In this document: piece after piece, positions 5,863 to 12,999 of the stretch | Position numbering within the stretch: position 1 is the first letter of the stretch | Layout of the letters: each line of letters begins with the position of its first letter | From: Oscillospiraceae bacterium | Lineage (GTDB): Bacteria; Bacillota; Clostridia; Oscillospirales; Oscillospiraceae | Reading direction: 5' to 3' | DNA length: 16,215 nt | NCBI GenBank assembly: GCA_028691385.1 | Contig: JAQUZL010000033.1 | Location: 1-16,215, forward strand | Notes under the pieces: model-generated | Database searches by the model: none | What the model was told of the DNA's origin: nothing | What the model saw: the letters and a program-made list of their open reading frames with translations, nothing else | Translations under genes and position numbers: made by a program

Positions 5863-7107
5863 TCAGCAGCCTTCCGGTACGACGAAATGGCTGTTAGATC
5901 TGCAATAGGGGAGCAGGCTTTCCGAAACCTCGATGTCGGTGAGGTGCAGGGTGTCGCGGATTCGCACCACCGTCGCCGCGGACCAGTCCGGGCAACGCGA
6001 GGTGACAATTGCGCCGCGCAGCGCGTCGTCCTCGGTGGGGACAAGCATAGGTGTAAAGGCGTTTTCCGGCACACACGATGCAATCTGATTGGCAACGGTT
6101 GCCTCCCGATCAATGGTGTCCCAGATGGACTCCGGGCAGAGGTCGGCGCAGCCAAGCCCCACGGCGCTGCCGTGACTGCCGGCGGAAATGCGGTTGACCA
6201 CGATGCGCGTGATGGTTGGCGCCGGGACGCTCCAGTATTCCGTCTTTCGCCCGGCTACGCGGCCGGTGATGTTGGGGTCGATGCCGGCGCCGGAAATATC
6301 CTTGCCGATTTGGTCGCAGACCAGCACGTCAAGTTTGTCGAAATACAGGCGCGGCAGCAGCTCCTTGGATTTGGCCAGCAGCGCCGGTTCTCGCGTTAAA
6401 ATTTCATTGCCGGGAACGGCTTCCACGGCGTAGGTGTGGTCAAAGCCGTTTTCCAGAATGGCCACGCCGAACGGTACGTTCAGATGACCGAGAGTCACGG
6501 CCGCCACCTCGGGAATCACGCGGGCGAAATTTGCAAAGCCCTCTTGATGAACCCGCGAGCAGCCGTTGTGCTTGCCGATGCCGATGACCATCATCTTGCA
6601 AAGGCCGCTTTCGATGGGACCCTTGAAATCCGTGTGCACCTTGACGCGGTTGATGGGAACCACATAATCCGCTTGGGAAGCGAATTTGTCAATGTGAACC
6701 GGAATGCCGCTTTCGGACGCGCCGATGACGATGGTTTCCATGCTGGCCTTCACGGGAACGCCCATGGTTTCCTCGGTGATGCCGTAACCTGCCAGAATAC
6801 CGGCCTGCCGCTCGGCGATGCCGCCGCCGTGGCTTCCCATGGCGGGAATGATAAACGGCTTGACGCCGGCAGCCTTTAGCGTGTCAATGGTGGCGCGGAC
6901 AATGGTGGCAAGATTATCAATGCCGCGGCTGCCTACCAGGACGGCGGCGGTTTTTCCCGGTTCCATCCGGCACGCAACGGAGGGCTTTGCAATCTCGCGC
7001 GCAACCGTACCGGGAATATCGGAAAGAACTTCATCCGGAATGATCTGTTTCACCGGAACAAATTTCGGAAGCGGAAATGCCATTGCTTCCGGCGCAAAAT
7101 ATGCCAT
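5863..7107 (-). CDS. LarA-like (DUF2088) protein, putative hydroxy-acid racemase/epimerase
   Basis: A 414-residue cytoplasmic protein that I place in the lactate racemase (LarA, PF09861/DUF2088) superfamily. LarA enzymes use a nickel-pincer cofactor to racemise 2-hydroxy acids. Supporting segments are VGSRGIDNLATIVRA (about 58-72), PFIIPAMGSHGGG (84-96), the central RVKVHTDFKGPIESGLCKM (154-172), which resembles the LarA region carrying the active-site histidine and the pincer-binding lysine, and IGIGKHNG (175-182). H158 and K171 are candidate counterparts, but their spacing differs from LarA, so cofactor use is not shown. No larB, larC or larE cofactor gene is in view. The gene begins 11 bases after dctM, with an AAGGAGGT site overlapping the dctM stop, so it belongs to the TRAP operon and may act on the imported acid. 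Family confidence is fair; the substrate is unknown. Confidence 0.75.
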   Translation of the reverse strand: MAYFAPEAMAFPLPKFVPVKQIIPDEVLSDIPGTVAREIAKPSVACRMEPGKTAAVLVGSRGIDNLATIVRATIDTLKAAGVKPFIIPAMGSHGGGIAERQAGILAGYGITEETMGVPVKASMETIVIGASESGIPVHIDKFASQADYVVPINRVKVHTDFKGPIESGLCKMMVIGIGKHNGCSRVHQEGFANFARVIPEVAAVTLGHLNVPFGVAILENGFDHTYAVEAVPGNEILTREPALLAKSKELLPRLYFDKLDVLVCDQIGKDISGAGIDPNITGRVAGRKTEYWSVPAPTITRIVVNRISAGSHGSAVGLGCADLCPESIWDTIDREATVANQIASCVPENAFTPMLVPTEDDALRGAIVTSRCPDWSAATVVRIRDTLHLTDIEVSESLLPYCRSNSHFVVPEGC

Positions 7108-7112
7108 ATGCT

Positions 7113-7120
7113 ACCTCCTT
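7113..7120 (-). promoter_or_regulatory. Ribosome binding site of the LarA-like gene
   Basis: AAGGAGGT, 5 nt before the ATG at 7107, overlaps the dctM stop codon (7119-7121). This ties translation of the enzyme gene to the transporter genes and confirms the start. Confidence 0.85.
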
Positions 7121-8399
7121 AGGTCAGCCAGCCCATGGGCACGGAAATGAGCTGCGGGAAGAAGGTGAACAGCAGCAGCGCCGCAACTTCTGTGACGAGG
7201 AACGGCATAATGCCCTTCACAATGCGCGAGAACGATACGTCGCCGATACTGCAGCCAAGGTAGAGCACCGTGCCGACCGGTGGGGTAATGAGGCCGATGG
7301 TCAGGTTCAGCACCATGATAACGCCAAAGACAATCGGGTCGATACCGGCGGCTTTGACAACCGGAACGAGGATCGGCCCAAAGATCAGCAGGTTCGGGGT
7401 CAGATCCATAATCATGCCCATGATAAACAGGAACAGGTTGATAGCCAGCAGCAGTGCCAGCGGATGGACAATCAGCGGGGAGAGCAGAGTGACGACCTTG
7501 GCAGGAATCTGCGCCACGGTGATGAGCCAGCCCACGGCGCTTGCGCAGGCAACAATCAGCATGACGATACCGGTGCTCTTTGCGCCTTCCAAAAAGACGT
7601 CGGCCAGATCGCTGAGCTTCATCTCACGGTAGACAAAGACGGAAATAATCAGCGCATAGACCACGGCGAACGCGCCGGCTTCGGTCGGGGTGAAGATACC
7701 CATACGGATACCGCCGACAATCAGAACCGGCATAAACAGCGCCGGCAGAGAACCCTTCAAAATCTTCAGGGCTTCCGCTTTGGTATAGGTGCGGCGGTCG
7801 TTGTAGCCGTCATGACGCACCACGAAGAACCAGCAGATCATCAGGCACAGACCCAGAATGATACCCGGAATCAGGCCGGCCATGAACATTTTGGAAACGG
7901 ATAGACCGCAGGTCGTTGCCAAAACGATCATCGGGATACTGGGCGGAATGATCGGAGCGATGACAGCGCCGGAGCAGACAATGCCGGTGGAGCGGTCACG
8001 GCTGTAGCCGTTTTTCACCATCAGAGGAATCAGAATGCCGCCAAGCGCCGCAGCGTCGGCGACGGCGCTGCCGGACAGACCGGCGAAAATCATACTGGCA
8101 AGAATGGCAACGTAGCCAAGACCGCCCTTGACGCGGCCGACAATGATGTTGCAGAAATCAACGATGCGCTCGGAAAGACCGCCGCGCGCCATGACTTCAC
8201 CGGCCAGCATAAAGAACGGAACGGCCAGCAGAGAGGCGTTGTTGGTACCCATGACCATGTTCTGAGAGATGATGGTCATATCGTTTAGCCCCATAAACTG
8301 CATCAGCGCAAGCGCACACAAGGCAAGGACAAAAGCAATCGGCACACCAAGCGGAATGGTCACTGCCAGACTGACAAGAAATACTACAACTGCACCCAT
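7119..8399 (-). CDS. dctM: TRAP transporter large permease subunit DctM
   Basis: A 426-residue polytopic membrane protein of the DctM family (PF06808), the sodium-driven translocation subunit of tripartite ATP-independent periplasmic (TRAP) transporters. Length and motifs fit: SLLAVPFFMLAGEVMARGGL near the start, GLSGSAVADAAALGGILIP (about 108-126), the GAVIAPIIPPSIPMIV loop, IFTPTEAGAFAVVYAL in the middle and GLITPPVGTVLYLG near the end, where the two substrate/sodium sites sit in structures of the family. The ATG shares one base with the dctQ stop (TAATG). Likely substrates are small organic acids, but the permease sequence does not say which. Confidence 0.97.
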   Translation of the reverse strand: MGAVVVFLVSLAVTIPLGVPIAFVLALCALALMQFMGLNDMTIISQNMVMGTNNASLLAVPFFMLAGEVMARGGLSERIVDFCNIIVGRVKGGLGYVAILASMIFAGLSGSAVADAAALGGILIPLMVKNGYSRDRSTGIVCSGAVIAPIIPPSIPMIVLATTCGLSVSKMFMAGLIPGIILGLCLMICWFFVVRHDGYNDRRTYTKAEALKILKGSLPALFMPVLIVGGIRMGIFTPTEAGAFAVVYALIISVFVYREMKLSDLADVFLEGAKSTGIVMLIVACASAVGWLITVAQIPAKVVTLLSPLIVHPLALLLAINLFLFIMGMIMDLTPNLLIFGPILVPVVKAAGIDPIVFGVIMVLNLTIGLITPPVGTVLYLGCSIGDVSFSRIVKGIMPFLVTEVAALLLFTFFPQLISVPMGWLT

Positions 8400-8893
8400 T
8401 ATGCCTCAACCTCCTGTTTCTTGCTTTTTACGTAATTTTTAATCAAAATGATAATGTCGCGGATGGTAATGACACCAAGTGCGAATGATAAGACCACGCC
8501 GGAACTGGTCAGCACGCCATAGGGCAGGTTGCTGCAGGGCGCCGGATTGATGTAAGTAACAAGATAATATTGAACTGCGCCCTTGAACATGCACGCGATG
8601 GCGACCATAATGAGCGCTTCCGCAATCAGATTGACGATGAGCTTTGGCAGACCCGACAGCTTGCTGGTTACCAAGTCAACGCCAACATGTTTGCCCTGCA
8701 CATAGGCAATAATTGCACCGAGGAAAGCGCTCCAAACAAACAGAAATCTTGCAAGCTCTTCAAACACCGGAATATTGGTGTGGAAGGTATAGCGCAGCGC
8801 CGCATTCACGAAGGTCATAAAGACCATTGCGGCAAGAGCTGCGGCAATCAACCATTTTCCGATTTTGCCGAGTAAATCAAGCGTTTTTTTCAT
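8399..8893 (-). CDS. dctQ: TRAP transporter small permease subunit DctQ
   Basis: A 164-residue, four-helix membrane protein of the DctQ family (PF04290), which packs against DctM as a scaffold. Family marks are FVNAALRYTFHTNIPVFEEL (about 28-47), ARFLFVWSAFLGA and GKHVGVDLV (about 67-75). The start at 8893 is preceded by AAGGGG at about 10 nt. It is separated from dctP by 124 bases containing a terminator-like hairpin, and overlaps dctM by one base, so Q and M are probably made together at a level below that of dctP. The C-terminal tail is short and basic. Confidence 0.95.
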   Translation of the reverse strand: MKKTLDLLGKIGKWLIAAALAAMVFMTFVNAALRYTFHTNIPVFEELARFLFVWSAFLGAIIAYVQGKHVGVDLVTSKLSGLPKLIVNLIAEALIMVAIACMFKGAVQYYLVTYINPAPCSNLPYGVLTSSGVVLSFALGVITIRDIIILIKNYVKSKKQEVEA

Positions 8894-8929
8894 TTTTTCT
8901 GAACCCCTTCTACAAAGTACACATTAGAA

Positions 8930-8967
8930 AAAGCAAATGCCGATGTATTTCAATCGGCATTTGCTTT
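8930..8967 (-). terminator. Intra-operon terminator-like hairpin between dctP and dctQ
   Basis: A perfect 15-bp stem (AAAGCAAATGCCGAT and its complement) with an 8-base loop. On the minus strand the stem ends in TTTGCTTTTTCTAA, the form of an intrinsic terminator. It is placed after dctP and before dctQ, so it probably lets only part of the transcripts continue and may also protect the dctP message end. Confidence 0.85.
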
Positions 8968-9017
8968 CCGTTCAAACGTGTTATGTTTTACAGATGCCGA
9001 ACGAGATCGCTAAATTA

Positions 9018-10142
9018 TTATTTACCCTGGGCTTTCCAAACGGCCTTGATAAACTCTTCGGAACCCTCGACGTTCTCGTAGTACCACTCATAGACGGGCT
9101 GCATGGCTTCGACCAGCTGTGCTCTGAAGGCGTCATCCGGAACGGTGACTTCAACGCCAGCGTCGATCAGGTTCTGCTTTGCCTCATTATCTGCTTCCTC
9201 AGAAATGGTCCAGTTATCATCAATTGCGTCTGCAACAGCAGTGTCGAGCGCCGCACGCTGTGCGTCAGTCAAGGTGTTGTTGTAGAAGTTGGCATTGATC
9301 ACAATGTTTGCGGAGGAGAACATATGGCGGGACTCCAGAATGTACTTCTGTACCTCGTGGAAGGATTGGGTGTAGTCGGTGGGGTAGGGGTTATCCTGAC
9401 CGTCAACGCTGTTCTGCTCCAGTGCGGAGAACAGGTCGGTGAGAGCCATGGCGATGGGGCTTGCGCCAAGTGCTTCCACCATTTCAATATAGTTCGGGAC
9501 GTTCGGGACGCGGATACGCTGACCCTTGAAGTCCTCAATCTTGTACATCGGCTTGTTGGAGGAGAATTCACGGAAACCATTGACAGCGCAGCCCAGCAGC
9601 AGCATGCCGGAAGCTTCTTCGAAGCCGTCGGTCATATAGCTCAAAAGCTCTTTGCCGTTGGTGCCCTCTTTTGCTTCATCCCAAGAGCTGAACAGGAACG
9701 GTGTTTCCTGTGCGCGGATAACCGGCAGGTATTTTGCAATCATGGTGCCGGTGATGCCCATCTGGACGGTGCCCTGCTTGACGGAGTCAATGTAGGTGTC
9801 CTCGGAGCCGAGCTGCGCGTTCGGATAGATATCGACCTGAAGGCTGCCGCCGGAGAGCTCTTCGGCTTCTTTTTTCAGCAACAGCAGGGACTGGTGAATC
9901 GGATGATCCTCTGCATACCAGTGCGCGATCATGATGGTCTGCTTGGGATCGTTGGCAGCTGCGGGCGCATCGGTTGCAGGTGCGTCCTTGCCGGCGTCCG
10001 GGGTAGTGGCCGGTGTGGTGGTGGTCGTGGTGGTCGGCGTGGTGGTCGTGGCGCCGGAATTGCCACCGCCGCAGCCTGCCAGCAGTGCCAGAATCATGGC
10101 TGCGACAAGGATCAGACTAAATGCCTTTTTGAACTGTTTCAT
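9018..10142 (-). CDS. dctP: TRAP transporter solute-binding lipoprotein DctP
   Basis: A 374-residue extracytoplasmic receptor of the DctP family (PF03480). A lipoprotein signal peptide ends in the lipobox LLAGC (cysteine 24), so the protein is membrane-anchored as in Gram-positive bacteria. A low-complexity Thr/Pro/Ala linker follows (about 31-64), then the binding domain from about residue 68. Typical segments are FKGQRIRVPNVPNYIEMVEALGA split over 205-227, with R211 the likely carboxylate-binding arginine of the family, PIAMALTDLFSALEQNSVDG (229-248), which matches the usual P.PMA..E.Y.AL..G.VDG region, and the QDNPYP turn. An AAAGGA and a GAGAAG element lie upstream of the ATG. A strong promoter begins transcription about 140 bases ahead. 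The ligand is probably an organic acid. Confidence 0.96.
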   Translation of the reverse strand: MKQFKKAFSLILVAAMILALLAGCGGGNSGATTTTPTTTTTTTPATTPDAGKDAPATDAPAAANDPKQTIMIAHWYAEDHPIHQSLLLLKKEAEELSGGSLQVDIYPNAQLGSEDTYIDSVKQGTVQMGITGTMIAKYLPVIRAQETPFLFSSWDEAKEGTNGKELLSYMTDGFEEASGMLLLGCAVNGFREFSSNKPMYKIEDFKGQRIRVPNVPNYIEMVEALGASPIAMALTDLFSALEQNSVDGQDNPYPTDYTQSFHEVQKYILESRHMFSSANIVINANFYNNTLTDAQRAALDTAVADAIDDNWTISEEADNEAKQNLIDAGVEVTVPDDAFRAQLVEAMQPVYEWYYENVEGSEEFIKAVWKAQGK

Positions 10143-10289
10143 TTCTTCTCGTTTCCTTTCTTCCTCTTGTTATAAATGGATGCCTGGCTGCCCGGGTGCG
10201 GCGCTTCTCGCCGCGTGGGGAATCCAGCGCATTGGAGCACGATGGAACGCTTTGCGGTCAACAAAACGGATGCGTGATCCACATGAATA

Positions 10290-10318
10290 GTTATATCAAT
10301 GTTAATGAAATTTGTCAA
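10290..10318 (-). promoter_or_regulatory. Promoter of the dctP operon with extended -10
   Basis: On the minus strand TTGACA (10313-10318), a 17-base spacer and TATAAC (10290-10295), with TG one base before the -10 (TGATATAAC). This is near-consensus for the main sigma factor. Transcription should start near 10283 and give a leader of about 140 bases. Confidence 0.85.
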
Positions 10319-10495
10319 TTCTTTTAAGAAATTATTAACTTTTCTGCTGTGAGCTCCTAAGATCTTCCGAAAATGTGCGAATAATGTCACCTCACTTCCG
10401 CTGCTTTCTTACAATTTGTATGGAAAATTATCACAGCTATGAGTAAAAATGCCGAACAATTTTTCAAATTAAGCGCTGCTATCCGAAGGGAGTAA

Positions 10496-10540
10496 ACAAT
10501 ACCATAAGTTTCGCATATGAATATGGGCGGACAATACCAT
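10496..10540. repeat. Spaced direct repeat of ACAATACCAT upstream of the dctP promoter
   Basis: The 10-base word occurs at 10496-10505 and again at 10531-10540, 35 bases apart, with a CATATGAATATG imperfect palindrome between them. It sits about 180-220 bases upstream of the dctP promoter. It might be a regulator site, but two copies of a 10-mer in A+T-rich DNA is modest evidence. Confidence 0.35.
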
Positions 10541-10576
10541 GTTTTTTTAATGAATTTTCAATCAAAAGAAAAATAA

Positions 10577-10619
10577 AAAACGCATGGACGCCGTTTTTTC
10601 TACGGATTCCATGCGTTTT
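10577..10619. terminator. Terminator of the secA-pgeF-SBP operon
   Basis: A 12-bp stem (AAAACGCATGGA and its complement) with an inner CCGT/ACGG extension. On the minus strand it is followed by a long T-rich stretch (TTTTTTATTTTTC), about 60 bases after the stop of the substrate-binding protein gene. The plus-strand side also ends in TTTT, so it could work both ways, but only the minus-strand gene needs it. Confidence 0.88.
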
Positions 10620-10681
10620 AACAATATTAAGATAATATTAACAAGTAAAAGCGCGCAAGTTGGCGCAAAAAAGCGACGGCG

Positions 10682-12178
10682 TCATCCGCCCTTTGCAGCG
10701 GCAAATACATTGCCTGCGGCGGGAGTCAGGGCGGAAAATTGGCCGCGCGCGGCATAGACCGCGTAATCGCGCAGCAGCAGCGGGCAAAGCAGCCCATCGC
10801 CCATCACCTTGCGGTGCAGGTCATAATAGTTGCCGCTGTTCTCCAGCGCGCTGCGGCAAAGCGCGGCGGCATCCTGATTGGCAAGGCCGCCATAGGACAG
10901 GCTGCCTGAAAAAAACGAGGACAGGTCAAAATCTGCTGTCAGTCGCACCATGCCGAGGTACAGGTCAAAATTGCCGTTTTGCAGGGCGCTGTCGTAAGCG
11001 GCGCGGCCAACCGCGCGCACAGTCAGCTGAAAGCCCAGCGCGCGCAGCTGCTCGCAAATCCACTGCGCGGTGTCCACCAGCAGCGGCTGCTCCGAACAGA
11101 CCAGAAAAATGCCCTCGTCCGACAAATCCTTCCCCGCAAGCAGCTTGGCGCAGGCGTCGGCGTCGTAGGCGTACTGCGCGGCAAGCGTTTGGTCATAGCA
11201 GGCGGCAAGCGGCGACGCCGGCAGCGTCGCGGGCATGGCAAAGCTGCCATAATAGGTCTTGGTCAGGGTTTCGCGGTCAATGGCAAGGGTGACAGCCTTG
11301 CGCAGGGTGGCGTCGGAGAACAGATTGCGCAGCGAATTGAAGCCGAGGTACTCCATCAGCGTGGTGGGGCAGTTCCACAGCTCAAAATCGCAGTGATAGA
11401 CATAGCGGTTTTCGTTGGGATCCAGGCAGACCATGCCGAGCTGCCCCTGCTCAAACGCGGTGCGCAAATCCTCTGCATTGGCGAGCGGCAAAAGGGTAAT
11501 GTCGCTGTCTGAAAATGCGGTGGGAGCGTCGTTCCACCAGCTGTTCTGATGGGTCAGCCGTCCGCCGCTGTCAGAAACCGAGAGTCGGTACGCGCCGGTG
11601 CCCACCGGCACGGCGGCATTTGCGGTGCCCTCCTTCACGATGGGCACGTCCAGCAGCGCTGCAAAATTGCTGTAGGGCGTGGAGAGCGTGATGGTAATCG
11701 CGCCGGACACATCGGCGGAAATGCCGGTCATGCGCCGCAGGCGGCTGCCGAAATAGTCGGTCGCGGCGGCGGTCTGGAGCGAGTAGATCACGTCCTGCGC
11801 CCGCAGCGGCGTGCCGTCGGTGAACAGGACGCCGCTGCGCAGCGTCAGGGTGTAGGCTTTTTCGTCATCGGAGATGCTGAGATTCTGGCACAGAAGCGGC
11901 GAAGCGGTAAAATCGTCCGCCAGCTGGAACAGCGACTCATAGCACAGCGGCAAAAACACCCGATTGGTCTGGCTGCGGGTGGTGAACGGATTGACCGAAT
12001 AGTTGGGATCATAGGCCAGCGCCGGGATCATCGCGGCGGTATCGTCCACCGTTTCGATGGGCGCAGATTGCACCGGCGCGTCCTGTGGCACTGCTACAGG
12101 CGCTGCGGCAGTGCCACAGCCGGCAGTGAGCGCCAGACACAGCGCCAGCGCGAATAGTCGATGCAAGTTTGATCTCAC
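10682..12178 (-). CDS. Family-5 ABC transporter substrate-binding lipoprotein (peptide/oligopeptide type), orphan
   Basis: A 498-residue extracytoplasmic solute-binding protein of the SBP_bac_5 family (PF00496). Members bind oligopeptides, nickel or other small ligands for ABC importers. It starts at GTG 12178: AAAAGGAG (12187-12194) lies 8 nt upstream, the GTG overlaps the pgeF stop as GTGA, and it leads straight into a signal peptide (LFALALCLALTAGC) with lipobox cysteine 21. The longer open frame to 12403 lies inside pgeF and is not signal-peptide-like. Family segments are CYESLFQLADDFTASPLL (about 79-96), SISDDEKAYTLTLRSGVLFT (101-120) and DGTPLRAQDVIYSL (121-134). No permease or ATPase gene is adjacent, so it either serves a transporter encoded elsewhere or has another role. 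The family is clear; the ligand is unknown. Confidence 0.9.
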   Translation of the reverse strand: MRSNLHRLFALALCLALTAGCGTAAAPVAVPQDAPVQSAPIETVDDTAAMIPALAYDPNYSVNPFTTRSQTNRVFLPLCYESLFQLADDFTASPLLCQNLSISDDEKAYTLTLRSGVLFTDGTPLRAQDVIYSLQTAAATDYFGSRLRRMTGISADVSGAITITLSTPYSNFAALLDVPIVKEGTANAAVPVGTGAYRLSVSDSGGRLTHQNSWWNDAPTAFSDSDITLLPLANAEDLRTAFEQGQLGMVCLDPNENRYVYHCDFELWNCPTTLMEYLGFNSLRNLFSDATLRKAVTLAIDRETLTKTYYGSFAMPATLPASPLAACYDQTLAAQYAYDADACAKLLAGKDLSDEGIFLVCSEQPLLVDTAQWICEQLRALGFQLTVRAVGRAAYDSALQNGNFDLYLGMVRLTADFDLSSFFSGSLSYGGLANQDAAALCRSALENSGNYYDLHRKVMGDGLLCPLLLRDYAVYAARGQFSALTPAAGNVFAAAKGG

Positions 12179-12999
12179 AGGGAAAACTCCTTTTCCGGCA
12201 GCATAATGACCGCGGCCATAGAGCCGCGCGCGTTGCCCAGCCGCCGGTGCGACCAAAACAGATCCTGCCGGCAGGCGGTGCAAAGCGGGGAAGTTTCGAT
12301 TTGATCGGCCGGGAGGCCTGCCCGCAGCAGCCATTCGCGGTTGATGGCCTTGAGGTCGACCCGGTACCGCCCGCCGCCAAGGTCGTCCAGCAGGGGCGCG
12401 CACGCGCGTTCGCCCAGCGCGGCAATCATCGCGTCCGGCACGTCGCGGTCGGTTTCAAAGCAGCACCGGCCGATGCAGGGGCCGATGGCGGCGCGCACGT
12501 CGGCGGGGCTTGTGCCATAGGCGGCGGTCATGGCGGCCACAGCCTTTTTCACAATGCCCATGGCGGTGCCGCGCCAGCCGGAGTGGCACGCGCAAATGGC
12601 GCGGCGCACCGGGTCATAGAGCAAAATCGGCGTGCAGTCGGCGGTGAAAACGGTGAGGGCGACGCCCGGTTCGTTGGTGATAAAGCCGTCGCAGACGGCG
12701 TCCATATCGCCGAAGAGGCCAAGGCCGCGATCCGCTTTTCCCACCTGCCGGATGCAGTCGGTGTGCATTTGCCGGGTAAAGACAGTCTGCTCCGGCGTAA
12801 AGCCGATGGCGCGGCCGAGCCTGCGATAGTTTTCCAGCACACACGCCGGGTCGTCGCCCCGGTGCACGCCAAGATTCAGGCTTGCAAGGCTGTCAGCGCT
12901 GACGCCGCCAAGGCGTGTGGTGAAGCAGTGCCGCGTGCCTGCGAGCAAATCGGCACGCAGATAGCGCAGCTCGCCTGCGGTCACTTCCCGGACGCTCAT
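12175..12999 (-). CDS. pgeF: PgeF/YfiH-family purine nucleoside phosphorylase (multicopper polyphenol oxidase domain)
   Basis: A 274-residue protein of the Cu-oxidase_4 family (PF02578; YfiH, YlmD, LACC1). Relatives cleave adenosine, inosine and methylthioadenosine phosphorolytically; E. coli YfiH has also been linked to removal of misincorporated residues in peptidoglycan precursors. The metal ligands are all present: H79 in TRQMHTD, C122 in FTADCTPILL and H139 in CACHSGWRGT. GPCIGRCCFE (about 173-182) and CTACRQDLFWSHRR near the end are also characteristic. The start overlaps the secA stop by four bases (ATGA) and the stop overlaps the GTG of the next gene by four, so it sits translationally coupled in the middle of the operon. 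The Shine-Dalgarno is weak (AGGCGG), which fits coupling. Length is normal. Confidence 0.95.
   Translation of the reverse strand: MSVREVTAGELRYLRADLLAGTRHCFTTRLGGVSADSLASLNLGVHRGDDPACVLENYRRLGRAIGFTPEQTVFTRQMHTDCIRQVGKADRGLGLFGDMDAVCDGFITNEPGVALTVFTADCTPILLYDPVRRAICACHSGWRGTAMGIVKKAVAAMTAAYGTSPADVRAAIGPCIGRCCFETDRDVPDAMIAALGERACAPLLDDLGGGRYRVDLKAINREWLLRAGLPADQIETSPLCTACRQDLFWSHRRLGNARGSMAAVIMLPEKEFSL

Larger units (their letters stand above)
10143..10681. other. Gene-poor region between the TRAP operon and the substrate-binding protein gene
   Basis: About 540 bases, visibly richer in A+T than the flanks, with no convincing gene. From right to left it holds the terminator of the secA operon (10577-10619), a direct repeat of ACAATACCAT (10496-10505 and 10531-10540), the dctP promoter (10290-10318) and a G+C-rich dctP leader with a small hairpin (GCGGCG-AGAAG-CGCCGC on the minus strand, 10198-10214). 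I saw no tRNA, known riboswitch or insertion element. Confidence 0.6.

Noticed and set aside
5723..5908. Small plus-strand ORF across the fabZ terminators with GGAGG nearby
   Set aside because: It runs through both hairpins and into the antisense of the LarA-like gene, so it is not a plausible gene.
8937..10175. 412-codon plus-strand open frame opposite dctP
   Set aside because: It begins inside the dctP-dctQ hairpin and runs antisense through dctP, and its end is a Gly/Arg repeat mirroring the Thr linker codons. There is no independent evidence for it.
10139..10390. 83-codon minus-strand frame (GTG start) overlapping the dctP start by four bases
   Set aside because: The overlap looks like coupling, but the frame contains the strong dctP promoter (10290-10318) and reads as mixed A+T-rich then G+C-rich sequence without protein character. 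I treat it as leader DNA.
10143..10681. Possible riboswitch, small RNA gene or mobile element in the large intergenic region
   Set aside because: I found only a short 6-bp leader hairpin, promoter and terminator elements and one 10-base direct repeat. No known riboswitch core, terminal inverted repeats or transposase remnants were seen.
12179..12403. Longer start for the substrate-binding protein inside pgeF
   Set aside because: The added 75 residues are Arg/Pro/Ala-rich shadow of pgeF and would bury the lipoprotein signal peptide. GTG 12178 has a proper ribosome binding site.
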